A stretch of 64,000 nt of DNA from Caldisericia bacterium (lineage in GTDB: Bacteria > Caldisericota > Caldisericia > B22-G15), in NCBI GenBank assembly GCA_030018355.1, contig JASEFN010000001.1:186001-250000 (forward strand), written 5' to 3'. This document shows, piece by piece, positions 42,465 to 51,933 of the stretch. Numbering within the stretch: position 1 is the stretch's first letter; each line of letters starts with the position of its first letter. The translations under genes and the position numbers were made by a program. The notes under the pieces are model-generated. The model was not told the DNA's origin and did no database searches. It saw nothing but the letters and a program-made list of their open reading frames with translations.

Positions 42465-43991
42465 ATGAAAACAAATATCCCTTTAATTGAAACGCTTGAG
42501 ATGCGTAAAATTTATAAGGAGTTTCCAGGTGTAATTGCTAATAATAATATTGATTTCACTATAAGAAAAGGAGAAATAGTTTCACTTCTTGGAGAAAATG
42601 GTGCAGGAAAAACAACTCTAATGAATATTCTTTATGGTTTATACAGAATGGATAGAGGAGAGATATTTATAAATGGAAAAAAAGTAAATATAAAATCTCC
42701 AAGAGATGCAATAAATCATGGAATTGGAATGGTACATCAACATTTCATGTTAATTGACAACCATACTGTTCTTGAAAATTTATCTCTATATTTGGATGAT
42801 GTACCTATTATTAACCCAGAAAAGGTAGCAGAGAAAAAATTAAATGAATTTATAGAAAAATTTAAATTTAAAATTAACCCAAAAAGCAAAGTTTATGAAT
42901 TATCTTTAGGTGAACAACAAAAATTAGAAATTATAAAAATTTTATTAAGGGGTGCATCGCTAATAATTCTTGATGAACCAACAAGTGTTTTAACTCCTAA
43001 AGAAGCAGATGAACTCTTTGAACTTCTTTTTAAACTTAAAGAAGATGGAAAATCAGTTATATTTATAACTCATAAATTAAATGAAGTTTATAAAACTTGT
43101 GATAGAGTTGTTGTTTTAAGGAATGGAAGAAAAGTTTATGATGGGGTTATAAAAAATGTAACTAAAGAGGATCTTGCAAAACTTATGGTTGAAAGGGAAG
43201 TTTCTTTTGTAATTACAAAAAAAGATGTTAAACCTAAAGAGGTGGTATTAAGTGTTAAAGATCTTTACGTAAGAAATGATAAGGGCATGCTAACAGTTAA
43301 AGGAGTTTCATTTGATTTAAGAAGATATGAAATATTAGGTATAGCAGGAGTTTCTGGAAATGGTCAAAAAGAGTTAATTGAATCATTAACTGGTTTAAGA
43401 AAAATTGAAAAAGGTGAAGTATATTTTTTTGGTAAAAAAATAGGAAATTTAAATTCAAAGATTTTTAGAAATTTTGATATAGCGCATATACCTGAAGAAA
43501 GGACAAAATTTGGAATTGTTCCAAATCTTCAAATTATAGAAAATTCAGTTTTGAGAGTTTATGATAAAAGACCTTTTTTAAATAAATTTTCACTTAATTT
43601 TAAAATTATAAAAGATTTTTCAGAAAAAATTGTAAAAAACTACAATGTTTCAACTCCTTCTGTATCAATTAAAGTTAAAAACCTTTCAGGAGGTAATATT
43701 CAAAAATTTATTTTAGGTAGAGAAATTGAAACAAAAAAAGATTTGATAATAGCAGCACATCCAACATATGGACTTGATATATCTGCAACAAGATATATTA
43801 GAGAGTGCCTTGTTAAAATGAGAGATGAAGGTAGTGCAATCCTTATTGTTTCAGAAGATCTTGATGAGATACTAGAAATATCAGATAGAATCGCTGTAAT
43901 GTATGAAGGAAAATTTATGAAAATTGGTGATATAAAAGATTTTTCAATAGATGAAATAGGTCTTTTAATGGGTGGAGTTTCAATATCATAA
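42465..43991 (+). CDS. Sugar/nucleoside-type ABC transporter ATP-binding protein (two ABC domains)
   Basis: This 508-residue protein has two ATPase domains. The first has Walker A GENGAGKTT, signature LSLGEQQKLEIIK and Walker B LIILDEPTSVLTP. The second has a degenerate Walker A (GVSGNGQKE), signature LSGGNIQKF and, for Walker B, IIAAHPTYGLDI. This asymmetry is typical of NupA/RbsA-like subunits paired with BMP lipoproteins. TATAAT directly abuts the ATG at 42465, so if that promoter is used the true start must be downstream, for example the in-frame ATG at 42501. Otherwise readthrough of the terminator supplies the mRNA. Confidence 0.92.
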   Translation: MKTNIPLIETLEMRKIYKEFPGVIANNNIDFTIRKGEIVSLLGENGAGKTTLMNILYGLYRMDRGEIFINGKKVNIKSPRDAINHGIGMVHQHFMLIDNHTVLENLSLYLDDVPIINPEKVAEKKLNEFIEKFKFKINPKSKVYELSLGEQQKLEIIKILLRGASLIILDEPTSVLTPKEADELFELLFKLKEDGKSVIFITHKLNEVYKTCDRVVVLRNGRKVYDGVIKNVTKEDLAKLMVEREVSFVITKKDVKPKEVVLSVKDLYVRNDKGMLTVKGVSFDLRRYEILGIAGVSGNGQKELIESLTGLRKIEKGEVYFFGKKIGNLNSKIFRNFDIAHIPEERTKFGIVPNLQIIENSVLRVYDKRPFLNKFSLNFKIIKDFSEKIVKNYNVSTPSVSIKVKNLSGGNIQKFILGREIETKKDLIIAAHPTYGLDISATRYIRECLVKMRDEGSAILIVSEDLDEILEISDRIAVMYEGKFMKIGDIKDFSIDEIGLLMGGVSIS

Positions 43992-44009
43992 GATAAAGAG
44001 GAGGGTGAT

Positions 44010-45086
44010 TTGATTTTAGTTGAAAGAAGAAAAACTTTTACTCCTATTCAAAATTTTTTACTAATTATTATTTTTATTTTTTTAAGTTTAATAATCTCAA
44101 GTTCCATTTTTACTTTAAAGGGTTTAAATCCATTTTATGTTCTATCAAAAATTTTATTAAGTTCTTTTGGAAGTCTTTATGGAATAAAAGAAACTATAAC
44201 AAAATCAATACCATTAATATTATGTGGAGTGGGTCTTTCAATTGCTTTTAAAGGAAAGTTCTGGAATATTGGTGCTGAAGGTCAACTTCTCATTGGGGCA
44301 GTAGTTGCAACTTGGTTTGGCCTTTTCATTGGAAAAGATTTACCGTCATTTATATTAATACCAACCCTTTTTATTTTAGGTTTTATAGGGGGAGGATTAA
44401 TTGGTTTAATTCCTGCTTTTCTAAAAGTCAAATTTAATATAAATGAGGTTATAACAACTTTAATGTTGAATTACATAATAGAAAATTTTGTTTCATATCT
44501 TGTATACGGACCGTGGAAAGGAAAAACACAATATGGGTTTCCATATACAGATAATTTACCTCAAAATGCACTTCTACCAATTATAAAAGGTTCACGAATA
44601 CATTATCCAACTCTTATAATTGGAGTAATTTTAGCATTTTTAGTTTACCTTCTTCTTTTTAAAACAAAAATTGGTTATGAAATAAGAGTTGTTGGAGAAA
44701 ACCCACTTGCTGCAAAATATAGTGGTATTGATTTTTTAAAGGTTACTCTTTTTATAATGTTTTTAAGTGGAGGACTTGCAGGGATTGCAGGCGTGGGCGA
44801 ATTGACAGGAATACATAAACATTTAACATATCCGTTTCAAATTTCTTCTGGTTATGGATACACTTCAATTATTGTTGCATGGCTTGCAGGCTTAAATCCT
44901 CTCGTTGTTATTTTTTCATCTCTATTTTTTGGTGGAATTTTAGTTGGTGGAGATATAATTCAAACTTCTTTTGGATTTCCATTTGCAACAATAAATATTT
45001 TTAATGGTCTCATGTTATTTTTTATTTCAGCAAGTTACTTTTTTGTAAATTATAGAGTAAGATTTGTGAGGGTTAAACATGAATGA
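44010..45086 (+). CDS. BMP-type ABC transporter permease, first subunit
   Basis: This polytopic protein of 358 residues is of the BPD-transp-2 (RbsC-like) family. Landmarks are IPLILCGVGLSIAFKGKFWNIGAEGQ, INEVITTLMLNYI, the loop VVGENPLAAKYSGID, and GGLAGIAGVGELTG. It pairs with the permease at 45079-46014, whose sequence has matching motifs. The start is TTG with SD GAGGAGGGTGA just upstream. The end overlaps the next gene by 8 bases. Confidence 0.92.
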   Translation: MILVERRKTFTPIQNFLLIIIFIFLSLIISSSIFTLKGLNPFYVLSKILLSSFGSLYGIKETITKSIPLILCGVGLSIAFKGKFWNIGAEGQLLIGAVVATWFGLFIGKDLPSFILIPTLFILGFIGGGLIGLIPAFLKVKFNINEVITTLMLNYIIENFVSYLVYGPWKGKTQYGFPYTDNLPQNALLPIIKGSRIHYPTLIIGVILAFLVYLLLFKTKIGYEIRVVGENPLAAKYSGIDFLKVTLFIMFLSGGLAGIAGVGELTGIHKHLTYPFQISSGYGYTSIIVAWLAGLNPLVVIFSSLFFGGILVGGDIIQTSFGFPFATINIFNGLMLFFISASYFFVNYRVRFVRVKHE

Positions 45087-46014
45087 CGCAACTCTTTTAA
45101 TTTATTCAATTTTAAAAAGAGCATTAATATCAGGTACACCTCTTCTTCTAGGAACACTTGGAGAAATTTATACAGAACGTTCTGGTGTTTTAAATCTTGG
45201 AATTGAAGGTTTAATGGCAATAGGTGCAATTAGTGGATTTGGAATAACATACGCAACAGGAAATATTTTTTTAGGATTTATATTTGCTATTTTGTTTGGA
45301 ATCGGTCTTTCTTTGATTCATGCATTTATTTCAATAACCCTTAAAGGCAACCAAACAATATCTGGTCTTGCTTTGACTATGTTTGGATTAGGTGTTAGTG
45401 GATTTTGGGGAAAAGCATATATTGGTAAATCAATATCAATAAGAATTAAAGAAATCGAAATTTTTGTATTAAATAAAATTCCATTTTTAGGAGATCTCAT
45501 ATTTAAAAATGACATAATTATATATACTTCTTGGATTTTAACCTTTCTTTTATGGTTTATTTTATATAAAACAAAGTGGGGAATTATTATTAGATCATGT
45601 GGAGAAAATCCTCTTGCTTCTGATTCAATGGGAGTTAATGTAAATTTAGTTAGATATATTTCTGTTATGATTGGTGGTGCTTTATCAGGTCTTGCTGGAG
45701 CATACCTTTCTCTTGTTTATACTCCAATGTGGATTGAAGGAATGACAGGTGGAAGAGGATGGATTGTTATTGCACTTACAATATTTTCACTTTGGAATCC
45801 TTCAAGGGCAGTTTTAGGAGCATATCTATTTGGTGGAATATACATACTTCAATATATTTTACAGTTAAGATATAAAATTTCACCAAATTTACTTCTTATG
45901 CTTCCATATTTTGTAACTTTAATTGTTTTACTTCTCTCTGCCGAAGAAACAATCAAAAAGAGAATTGGAGCACCAAAATTTCTTGGTGAACCTTATATTA
46001 AAGAAGAGAAATAA
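45079..46014 (+). CDS. BMP-type ABC transporter permease, second subunit
   Basis: This membrane protein has 311 residues. It shows LGTLGEIYTERSGVLNLGIEGLM, NQTISGLALTMFGLGVSGF, CGENPLASDSMGVNV and GGALSGLAGAYLSL, the pattern of NupC-type subunits of nucleoside ABC importers. It completes the lipoprotein-ATPase-permease-permease set at 41222-46014. A bidirectional hairpin terminator follows immediately. Confidence 0.92.
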   Translation: MNDATLLIYSILKRALISGTPLLLGTLGEIYTERSGVLNLGIEGLMAIGAISGFGITYATGNIFLGFIFAILFGIGLSLIHAFISITLKGNQTISGLALTMFGLGVSGFWGKAYIGKSISIRIKEIEIFVLNKIPFLGDLIFKNDIIIYTSWILTFLLWFILYKTKWGIIIRSCGENPLASDSMGVNVNLVRYISVMIGGALSGLAGAYLSLVYTPMWIEGMTGGRGWIVIALTIFSLWNPSRAVLGAYLFGGIYILQYILQLRYKISPNLLLMLPYFVTLIVLLLSAEETIKKRIGAPKFLGEPYIKEEK

Positions 46015-46019
46015 AATAA

Positions 46020-46051
46020 TTAAGGCACCCTCATTTAAAAGGGTGCCTTAA
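46020..46051. terminator. Bidirectional terminator between transporter operon and bioY
   Basis: TTAAGGCACCCT pairs with AGGGTGCCTTAA (12 bp, 8-base loop), with T-rich stretches on both strands. It serves the converging transporter operon and bioY. Confidence 0.85.
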
Positions 46052-46073
46052 TTTAAAGTTTTTTTAAAAAAAT

Positions 46074-46619
46074 TTAAAAACTTTTTATAAAAAATAATCT
46101 TTTTATATAACTATTTTTTAGAAGAATAATTGAAACAATATATGTAAGTAATCCCTTGATTATATCAATTGGAATAAAAGGAAGAGAACCCAATGTAAAT
46201 GCTTTAAAAAAATTTATAGATAACACTTTAGAAAGATAAAGAATACCAAGTAGATGCACTATGAAAATTCCTGAAAAAATTGCAAGTATTAGTAGTTTTT
46301 TATTCAATCTAAAAAGATTTCCAACAATAATTGGAGAAATAAGAAAACCTAAGAGGTATCCACCAGTTTTTCCAAATAGATATCCCAATCCACTTCCTCC
46401 ACCAGCAAAAACAGGAAGGCCCATTATTCCTAAAATTATATAAATTAAAATTGATAAAAAACCATAAAATGGACCCAAAAGGATTCCTGAAAGAAGAACA
46501 AAGAAAAGTTGAAAAGTTAAAGGAACTGGTGTAAAGGGCAAAGGAAGATATATGTAACTTCCAATAGAGATTAAAATTGCGAAAAGTGAACTAAATATTA
46601 AGAATTTTAAGTTTTTCAT
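46074..46619 (-). CDS. bioY: Biotin transporter substrate-binding component BioY
   Basis: This 181-residue protein is a six-helix S-component of an ECF transporter. It has LPLPFTPVPLTFQLFFVLLSG, GPFYGFLSILIYIILGIMGLPVFAGG.SGLGYLFGKTGGYLLGF, and a late LGSLPFIPIDIIKG, the BioY consensus. It imports biotin, the cofactor of the decarboxylase encoded directly upstream, and its ATG follows that operon by 7 bases. The ECF ATPases and T-component are not in the window. A weak GGGAAG lies about 10 bases before the ATG. Confidence 0.94.
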   Translation of the reverse strand: MKNLKFLIFSSLFAILISIGSYIYLPLPFTPVPLTFQLFFVLLSGILLGPFYGFLSILIYIILGIMGLPVFAGGGSGLGYLFGKTGGYLLGFLISPIIVGNLFRLNKKLLILAIFSGIFIVHLLGILYLSKVLSINFFKAFTLGSLPFIPIDIIKGLLTYIVSIILLKNSYIKRLFFIKSF

Positions 46620-46626
46620 AATAAGT

Positions 46627-47754
46627 TTACTTCCCTAAAATAGTAATAATAACTCCAGCTGCTATTGCTGTACCTATTACTCCTGCAACATTAGGACCCA
46701 TGGCATGCATTAGTAAAAAGTTACCTGGATTTTCTTCTTGACCAACCCTTTGACTAACTCTTGCTGCCATAGGTACAGCAGAAACACCTGCTGAACCAAT
46801 AAGAGGATTTACTTTACCACCTGTAATCCAATAGAATATTTTTCCTATAATTAGTCCTCCTGCTGTTCCACCTGCAAAAGCCACAACTCCTAAAGCAATT
46901 ATTCCTAATGTTTTTGGTGTTAAAAATGTCTTTGCGTCCATTGTAGAACCAACTGTTAATGCAAGAAATATGGTTACAATATTAATTAGTTCATTTGCTG
47001 CAGTATTTTTTAATCTTTCAACAACTCCACTTTCTCTAAATAAATTTCCAAGCATAAGCATACCTATAATTGGTGCAATTACCGGAAAAATAATACTTAC
47101 TACAATTGTTGTAACAATAGGAAAAACTATTTTTTCTGTTTTCGAAACAGGCCTTAATTGTTCCATTATAACTTGTCTCTCTTTTTTTGTTGTTAATGCT
47201 TTCATAATGGGAGGTTGAATAAGAGGAACTAAAGACATGTAAGTATATGCTGCAACAGCAATTGGTCCAAGTAAATGTGGTGCAATTTTAATAGTAGTAT
47301 AAATTGCAGTTGGACCATCAGCGCCACCAATAATTCCAATTGCACCAGCCTCTTTAACTGTAAAACCTAAAATCTTTGCAAGAGATAATGCTATAAAGAT
47401 TCCAAGTTGAGCTCCACCACCCATAAGAATTGTCCAAGGATTTGCGATAAGTGGACCAAAATCTGTCAAAGCACCAAGACCCAAAAATATAAGTAAAGGC
47501 AAGAGTTCAGTATCAAGTAAATATTTTCTAAATATAAATAGAATCCCTGGAAATGGTTCCCCAGGTGAAGTTAATCCTGCAAGAGGTAAATTTGCAAGGA
47601 GCATTCCAAAACTTATTGGTAAAAGAAGAAGTGGTTCAAACTCTTTTACAATTGCAAGATACATTAAAACAAGGGAGATTCCTATCATTAGAATCTCCCC
47701 CCACGTAATATTTACAATACCACTTATTTTAATTAGATCAGTTAATGCAGACAT
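46627..47754 (-). CDS. mmdB: Na+-translocating decarboxylase beta subunit (MmdB/OadB)
   Basis: This 375-residue membrane subunit pumps Na+ when the carboxyl group is released from carboxybiotin. Family landmarks are FEPLLLLPISFGMLLANLP, FLGLGALTDFGPLIANPWTILMGGGAQLGIF, GAIGIIGGADGPTAIY with the conserved Asp, and GSAGVSAVPMAARVSQ.G. The frame opens further upstream, but I chose the ATG at 47754 because a GGAGG lies about 12 bases upstream and the earlier codons only repeat the end of the biotin-carrier gene. About nine to eleven membrane segments are present. Confidence 0.95.
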   Translation of the reverse strand: MSALTDLIKISGIVNITWGEILMIGISLVLMYLAIVKEFEPLLLLPISFGMLLANLPLAGLTSPGEPFPGILFIFRKYLLDTELLPLLIFLGLGALTDFGPLIANPWTILMGGGAQLGIFIALSLAKILGFTVKEAGAIGIIGGADGPTAIYTTIKIAPHLLGPIAVAAYTYMSLVPLIQPPIMKALTTKKERQVIMEQLRPVSKTEKIVFPIVTTIVVSIIFPVIAPIIGMLMLGNLFRESGVVERLKNTAANELINIVTIFLALTVGSTMDAKTFLTPKTLGIIALGVVAFAGGTAGGLIIGKIFYWITGGKVNPLIGSAGVSAVPMAARVSQRVGQEENPGNFLLMHAMGPNVAGVIGTAIAAGVIITILGK

Positions 47755-47755
47755 A

Positions 47756-48169
47756 TTAGTTTCCAACCTCCAAAAGAAGTAAACTTCCACCAGTCTCAAC
47801 ACTTTGACCAGGTGTTACATATACCTCTTTTACAACTCCATCTTCACTTGCAAAAAATTCATTTTCCATTTTCATTGCCTCAATTGTTAGAAGAAGATCT
47901 CCTTTTTTAACCTTACTTCCAGGAGAAACAAGTACCTTTAAAATTTTTCCAGGAAGTGGCGCTGTTAAAACTCTTTGTCCTGGTTCAATAATAGGAACCT
48001 TTTTCTCAACCTTTGGTGTAACTGGTGATGGAGTTGGTGTAACTATCTTTTCAACCACTTTCTCTTCTTTTACCTCTGTAATCTTTTTTATAACTGGAGT
48101 CTCTTCTACCTCTTCAACTAAAACTTCATATGTTTCACCATCAATTGTTACTCTAAATTTTTTAGCCAT
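47756..48169 (-). CDS. mmdC: Biotin carrier subunit of the decarboxylase (MmdC type)
   Basis: This 137-residue protein has an N-terminal beta strand segment, a flexible Pro/Val/Lys/Glu-rich linker (about residues 30-65), and a C-terminal biotinyl domain. That domain carries the lysine in TIEAMKMENEF and the second half VKEVYVTPGQSVETGGSLLLLE. The lysine is biotinylated and shuttles the carboxyl group between the carboxyltransferase and MmdB. Its ATG overlaps the end of the gamma/delta-type subunit gene by 8 bases. Confidence 0.95.
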   Translation of the reverse strand: MAKKFRVTIDGETYEVLVEEVEETPVIKKITEVKEEKVVEKIVTPTPSPVTPKVEKKVPIIEPGQRVLTAPLPGKILKVLVSPGSKVKKGDLLLTIEAMKMENEFFASEDGVVKEVYVTPGQSVETGGSLLLLEVGN

Positions 48170-48536
48170 TTCTCCATCTCCTTTCTTTAATACTGTTCAC
48201 TCTTTTCCCTATTATCCCTTTTAATCTCCAAATATTCTTTTCTTCTCCTCCCGCTAAAGTGGGAGAGAAGGCAAAACTCACTTTTCTCTTTGATGATAAA
48301 TACATATTTATTGCAGCAATAATTGCTGCAACCTTTTTATTTTCTTTCTCTTCTTTTTTTACAATTTCAATTTTTTCTTCTCTTTTCTTTTCTAAAGGTG
48401 GTGAAATTTTAGATTCTTTATAAAAAATGTATTTAAAGAGATAGATTATGAAACCTAAGAAAGCAAGTACACCCATTACTATACTCATAGCAAAAATTCC
48501 AAAAACAATGGTATCCCAAAGCGTTTTAACTTCCAT
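48162..48536 (-). CDS. mmdD: Small membrane subunit of the decarboxylase (OadG/MmdD type)
   Basis: This protein has 124 residues. A single N-terminal membrane helix (about 10-35) is followed by a charged Lys/Glu linker, an alanine-rich short helix (KVAAIIAAINMYLSSK) and a basic C-terminus ending in tryptophan-containing WRLKGIIGKR. This layout matches OadG/MmdD subunits, which hold the complex together at the membrane. It is placed between the carboxyltransferase and the biotin carrier genes, the standard order. Confidence 0.88.
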   Translation of the reverse strand: MEVKTLWDTIVFGIFAMSIVMGVLAFLGFIIYLFKYIFYKESKISPPLEKKREEKIEIVKKEEKENKKVAAIIAAINMYLSSKRKVSFAFSPTLAGGEEKNIWRLKGIIGKRVNSIKERRWRNG

Positions 48537-48546
48537 TTATAACCTC

Positions 48547-50094
48547 CTATAGTGGAATATTTCCATGTTTTTTATTAGGTATTTCCTGAGATTTTGTTTT
48601 TAAGAAAATAAGTGCTTTTGCAATCTTTTCTCTTGTTTCTGCAGGATCAATCACATCATCAATATATCCTCTTTCTGCTGCTCTATATGGATTTGCAAAC
48701 ATATCTCTAAATTCTTTTATTTTAAGTTTTCTCATCTCTTCTTTATTTTCTGCACTCTGAATCTCTTTTCTAAATATTATTTCTGCAGCTCCTTCTGCTC
48801 CCATAACTGCAATTTCAGCAGTAGGATATGCATAAACAACATCTGCTCCAAGATGTCTTGAAGACATTGCAATATACGCACCACCATATGCTTTTCTTAA
48901 AATAATTGTGACTTTTGGAACAGTTGCTTCAGAATAAGCAAAGAGGAGTTTAGCACCATGTCTTATGACTCCACCATGTTCTTGAGCAACACCAGGAAGA
49001 TAACCAGGACAATCTGAAAAAGTAACAATTGGAATATTAAAGGCATCACAAAATCTTACAAATCTTGCTGCTTTATCTGATGAATTTATATCTAAAACTC
49101 CTGCTAAATATTTTGCTTGGTTTGCAACTATTCCAACACTTTGACCACCTATTCTTGCAAAACCTACAACAATATTTGGTGCAAAGTACTTTTGTACTTC
49201 TAAAAACTCTCCATTATCAACAACTTTTAATATTATATCAAGCACATCATAGGATTTTGTAGGATCAGTTGGAACAACATCTCTTAAAGATATATCTTTT
49301 CTATCAATTGGATCATTAGTTTCTACATATGGTGGATCTTGAAGATAGTTATCAGGAATATAAGAAAGAAGTTTTTTCAATATATCTAATGCTTCTTTAT
49401 CATCACTTGCAAGGAAATGAGCAACCCCACTTTTTTGATTATGAACAAGTCCTCCGCCAAGTCCTTCATGTGTTATTTCTTCACCAGTAACTGCTTTTAC
49501 TACATTTGGTCCAGTTATATACATAAATGCTTTTTCTGTCATAATTACAAAATCCATAATTGCTGGGGAATAAACAGCACCACCTGCAGTTGGGCCCATA
49601 TTTACTGCAATTTGAGGAATAACTCCAGATGCTTTAGTGTTTCTATAAAATATTTCTCCATAACCAAACAGAGAATCAACCCCTTCTTGAATTCTTGCAC
49701 CTCCTGAATCATTAAGTCCAATTATTGGAATTCCAAGTTTCATTGCAAGATCTTGCATCTTTACAATTTTTAAAGCATGCATCTCTCCGAGAGATCCACC
49801 TAAAACAGTAAAATCTTGTGCATATAGTGCAACTCTTCTTCCATTAATTGTTGCAATTCCTGTGATTACACCATCTCTTGGAGCAAAAATTTTATCTAAA
49901 CCAAAATATGTTGAACGAGTTTTCACAAATTGATCAAATTCAACAAAAGAACCTTCATCGACAAGATACTCTATTCTTTCCCAAGCAGTTAAACTTCCTT
50001 TTTCATGTTGTTTTTTTATTGCTTCTTCTCCACCTGATTCTTGAATTTTCTTTTTCTTTTCATTTAACTCATTCAATAATTCATCAATTCCCAT
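48547..50094 (-). CDS. mmdA: Methylmalonyl-CoA decarboxylase alpha subunit (acyl-CoA carboxyltransferase)
   Basis: This 515-residue carboxyltransferase has KGSLTAWERIEYLVDEGSF, YAQDFTVLGGSLGEMHA, GLNDSGGARIQEGVDSL, TAGGAVYSPAIMDF and FSDCPGYLPGVAQEHGG. These give the two crotonase-like half domains with acyl-CoA and biotin sites. Length and sequence fit MmdA/PccB. With the biotin, beta and gamma subunits next to it, the assembled enzyme is a Na+ pump rather than an ATP-dependent carboxylase. Malonyl-CoA is an alternative substrate. SD AGGAGGTT precedes the ATG. Confidence 0.94.
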   Translation of the reverse strand: MGIDELLNELNEKKKKIQESGGEEAIKKQHEKGSLTAWERIEYLVDEGSFVEFDQFVKTRSTYFGLDKIFAPRDGVITGIATINGRRVALYAQDFTVLGGSLGEMHALKIVKMQDLAMKLGIPIIGLNDSGGARIQEGVDSLFGYGEIFYRNTKASGVIPQIAVNMGPTAGGAVYSPAIMDFVIMTEKAFMYITGPNVVKAVTGEEITHEGLGGGLVHNQKSGVAHFLASDDKEALDILKKLLSYIPDNYLQDPPYVETNDPIDRKDISLRDVVPTDPTKSYDVLDIILKVVDNGEFLEVQKYFAPNIVVGFARIGGQSVGIVANQAKYLAGVLDINSSDKAARFVRFCDAFNIPIVTFSDCPGYLPGVAQEHGGVIRHGAKLLFAYSEATVPKVTIILRKAYGGAYIAMSSRHLGADVVYAYPTAEIAVMGAEGAAEIIFRKEIQSAENKEEMRKLKIKEFRDMFANPYRAAERGYIDDVIDPAETREKIAKALIFLKTKSQEIPNKKHGNIPL

Positions 50095-50183
50095 AAATTA
50101 ACCTCCTTTTGGGGACTCTCAAATTTCTCTGACACAAGTTATTAATAATATATGTTATACCTCACTCAATCAATCAAATTATA

Positions 50184-51605
50184 TCAAAGTTTTCTTACAA
50201 AATTCACTTCTCTTTCTATATCAAGTGAAACTTTATAAAGTTTTGATTCTTCAAGATAATTAGAAAGAATTTGTATTCCAATAGGCAAATTGTTGCTTGT
50301 TCCAACTGGAATATTTATACCTGGTATTCCAGCTAAATTAATAGGAATCGTCATAACATCAGCAAGATACATTTGAATTGGATCTTTTATTCTTTCTCCA
50401 ATATTAAATGGAAGCACTGGAGAAGTTGGTAAAATAATTGTATCAATCTCTTTAAATGCTTCAATAAAATCATTAGTTATTAATCTTCTAACTTTTGATG
50501 CTTTAAGATACCATTGTTCATAATAACCAGAAGAAAGTGCAAAAGTTCCAAGAAGAATTCTTCTTTTAACTTCTTTACCAAAACCTTCTTTTCTTGTTTC
50601 TGTATACATCTTTTTTAAACTATCTCTTTCGATTCTTAAACCATATCTTACACCATCGTATCTTGCAAGATTACTTGATGCTTCTGCAAAAGCAATAAGA
50701 TAATAAACTGGTAAAGAATAAGAAATATTTGGCAACGAAATCTCTTTTATTTCGTAACCTAATTTTTTTAATATTTCAATTGTTTCATTAAAAACTTTTA
50801 AAATATTTTCATCTATTCCAAATGTATTTAATTCTTTTATAATTCCAATTTTTATTTTTCCTTCAAAAGGAGTAATTTTATTATAGTTTATATTTAATGA
50901 TGTTGAATCTCTTGGATCATAACCCATAATATGGTTTAAAATGTAAAAAGTATCATCAACACTCTTTCCAAAAATTCCAATTTGATCTAATGAAGAGGCA
51001 AATGCGACAAGCCCAAATCTTGATAAAAGTCCATATGTTGGTTTTATTCCAACAACTCCACAAAAAGATGCAGGTTGTCTAACACTACCTCCAGTATCTG
51101 AACCAAGAGATGCAATTACCATATCTGATGCAATAGATGCAGCAGAGCCACCCGAAGATCCTCCTGGAACTTTTGATAGATTCCAGGGGTTTTTTGTAAT
51201 TTTAAATGCAGAGTTTTCTGTTGAAGAACCCATTGCAAATTCGTCCATATTTGTTTTTCCAATTATAATTGCACCCAATTTTTTTAATTTTTCTATAACA
51301 AAAGCATCATAAGGCGCTATAAAATTTTCAAGAATTTTTGAACCACATGTATTTGGAAGATCTTTCACTAAAATATTGTCTTTTATAGAAAAAATTATAC
51401 CGTAAAAAGGAAGATCTCTTTCTTCTTTTTCAAGTTCTTCTGCTCTTTTTAATGCACCATCATAATCAATAAACAAAAACGAATCAATATCTTTTTCTTT
51501 TTCTTGAATTCTATTTAAATAAATATTTAATAATTCTTTTGGAGATAATTTTTTATCTCTTAATAAATTCAATGTTTCTAAAAGAGACAATCTGTATATT
51601 TCCAT
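50184..51605 (-). CDS. gatA: Glutamyl/aspartyl-tRNA amidotransferase subunit A
   Basis: This 473-residue amidase-family protein has the catalytic Ser-cisSer-Lys region in FSIKDNILVKD and VPGGSSGGSAASIASDM.I.SLGSDTGGSVRQPASFCG. It also has LSRFGLVAFASSLDQIG, diagnostic of GatA rather than other amidases. It liberates ammonia from glutamine for conversion of Glu-tRNA(Gln) or Asp-tRNA(Asn). GatC lies directly upstream with adjacent stop and start; GatB is not in the window. SD GGAG lies in the end of gatC. Confidence 0.96.
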   Translation of the reverse strand: MEIYRLSLLETLNLLRDKKLSPKELLNIYLNRIQEKEKDIDSFLFIDYDGALKRAEELEKEERDLPFYGIIFSIKDNILVKDLPNTCGSKILENFIAPYDAFVIEKLKKLGAIIIGKTNMDEFAMGSSTENSAFKITKNPWNLSKVPGGSSGGSAASIASDMVIASLGSDTGGSVRQPASFCGVVGIKPTYGLLSRFGLVAFASSLDQIGIFGKSVDDTFYILNHIMGYDPRDSTSLNINYNKITPFEGKIKIGIIKELNTFGIDENILKVFNETIEILKKLGYEIKEISLPNISYSLPVYYLIAFAEASSNLARYDGVRYGLRIERDSLKKMYTETRKEGFGKEVKRRILLGTFALSSGYYEQWYLKASKVRRLITNDFIEAFKEIDTIILPTSPVLPFNIGERIKDPIQMYLADVMTIPINLAGIPGINIPVGTSNNLPIGIQILSNYLEESKLYKVSLDIEREVNFVRKL

Positions 51606-51899
51606 TTATTCTCCCACTATCTTTGGAACTTTAACAAATCCATTTTCAAAATCTGGAGAAATAGACTCTAAAACTTCTCTATTAAAAGTTTTTATGTTTT
51701 TATCTTCTCTTAAATATAATTTTTGAATTGGTGGATGAAACATTGGTTCAATATTTTTTGTATCTATTTTATCAATAACTTTAAAATGACTTAAAATTTC
51801 TTCAAGTTGAGGAATAATTTCATCTTTTTCATCTTCTTTTAAATACAACCTTGAAAGAGTTAAAATTTTTTCTACTATTTCTTTATCAATAATTCTCAT
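51606..51899 (-). CDS. gatC: Glutamyl/aspartyl-tRNA amidotransferase subunit C
   Basis: From the ATG at 51899 this encodes 97 residues, the usual GatC length. It begins with the helix IDKEIVEKILTLSRLYLKEDEKDEI, then LEEILSHFKVIDKI and NIEPMFHP, ending with FVKVPKIV. The open frame extends to 52028, but that extension would run over a terminator and the -10 box. TATAAT lies 9 bases before the ATG and there is no SD, so the gatCA transcript should be leaderless. Confidence 0.93.
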   Translation of the reverse strand: MRIIDKEIVEKILTLSRLYLKEDEKDEIIPQLEEILSHFKVIDKIDTKNIEPMFHPPIQKLYLREDKNIKTFNREVLESISPDFENGFVKVPKIVGE

Positions 51900-51908
51900 A
51901 ACTAATAA

Positions 51909-51914
51909 ATTATA
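51909..51914 (-). promoter_or_regulatory. -10 box (TATAAT) of gatCA, leaderless type
   Basis: Minus strand TATAAT ends 9 bases before the gatC ATG. The expected -35 region falls in the T-tract of the upstream terminator and is poor (TTTTTA). Confidence 0.55.
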
Positions 51915-51933
51915 ACAAATCTTTTCATTTTTA

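Noticed and set aside
47755-47802. N-terminal extension of mmdB
   Set aside because: It repeats the end of the biotin-carrier gene in another frame and lies upstream of a usable SD; the ATG at 47754 gives the normal family start.
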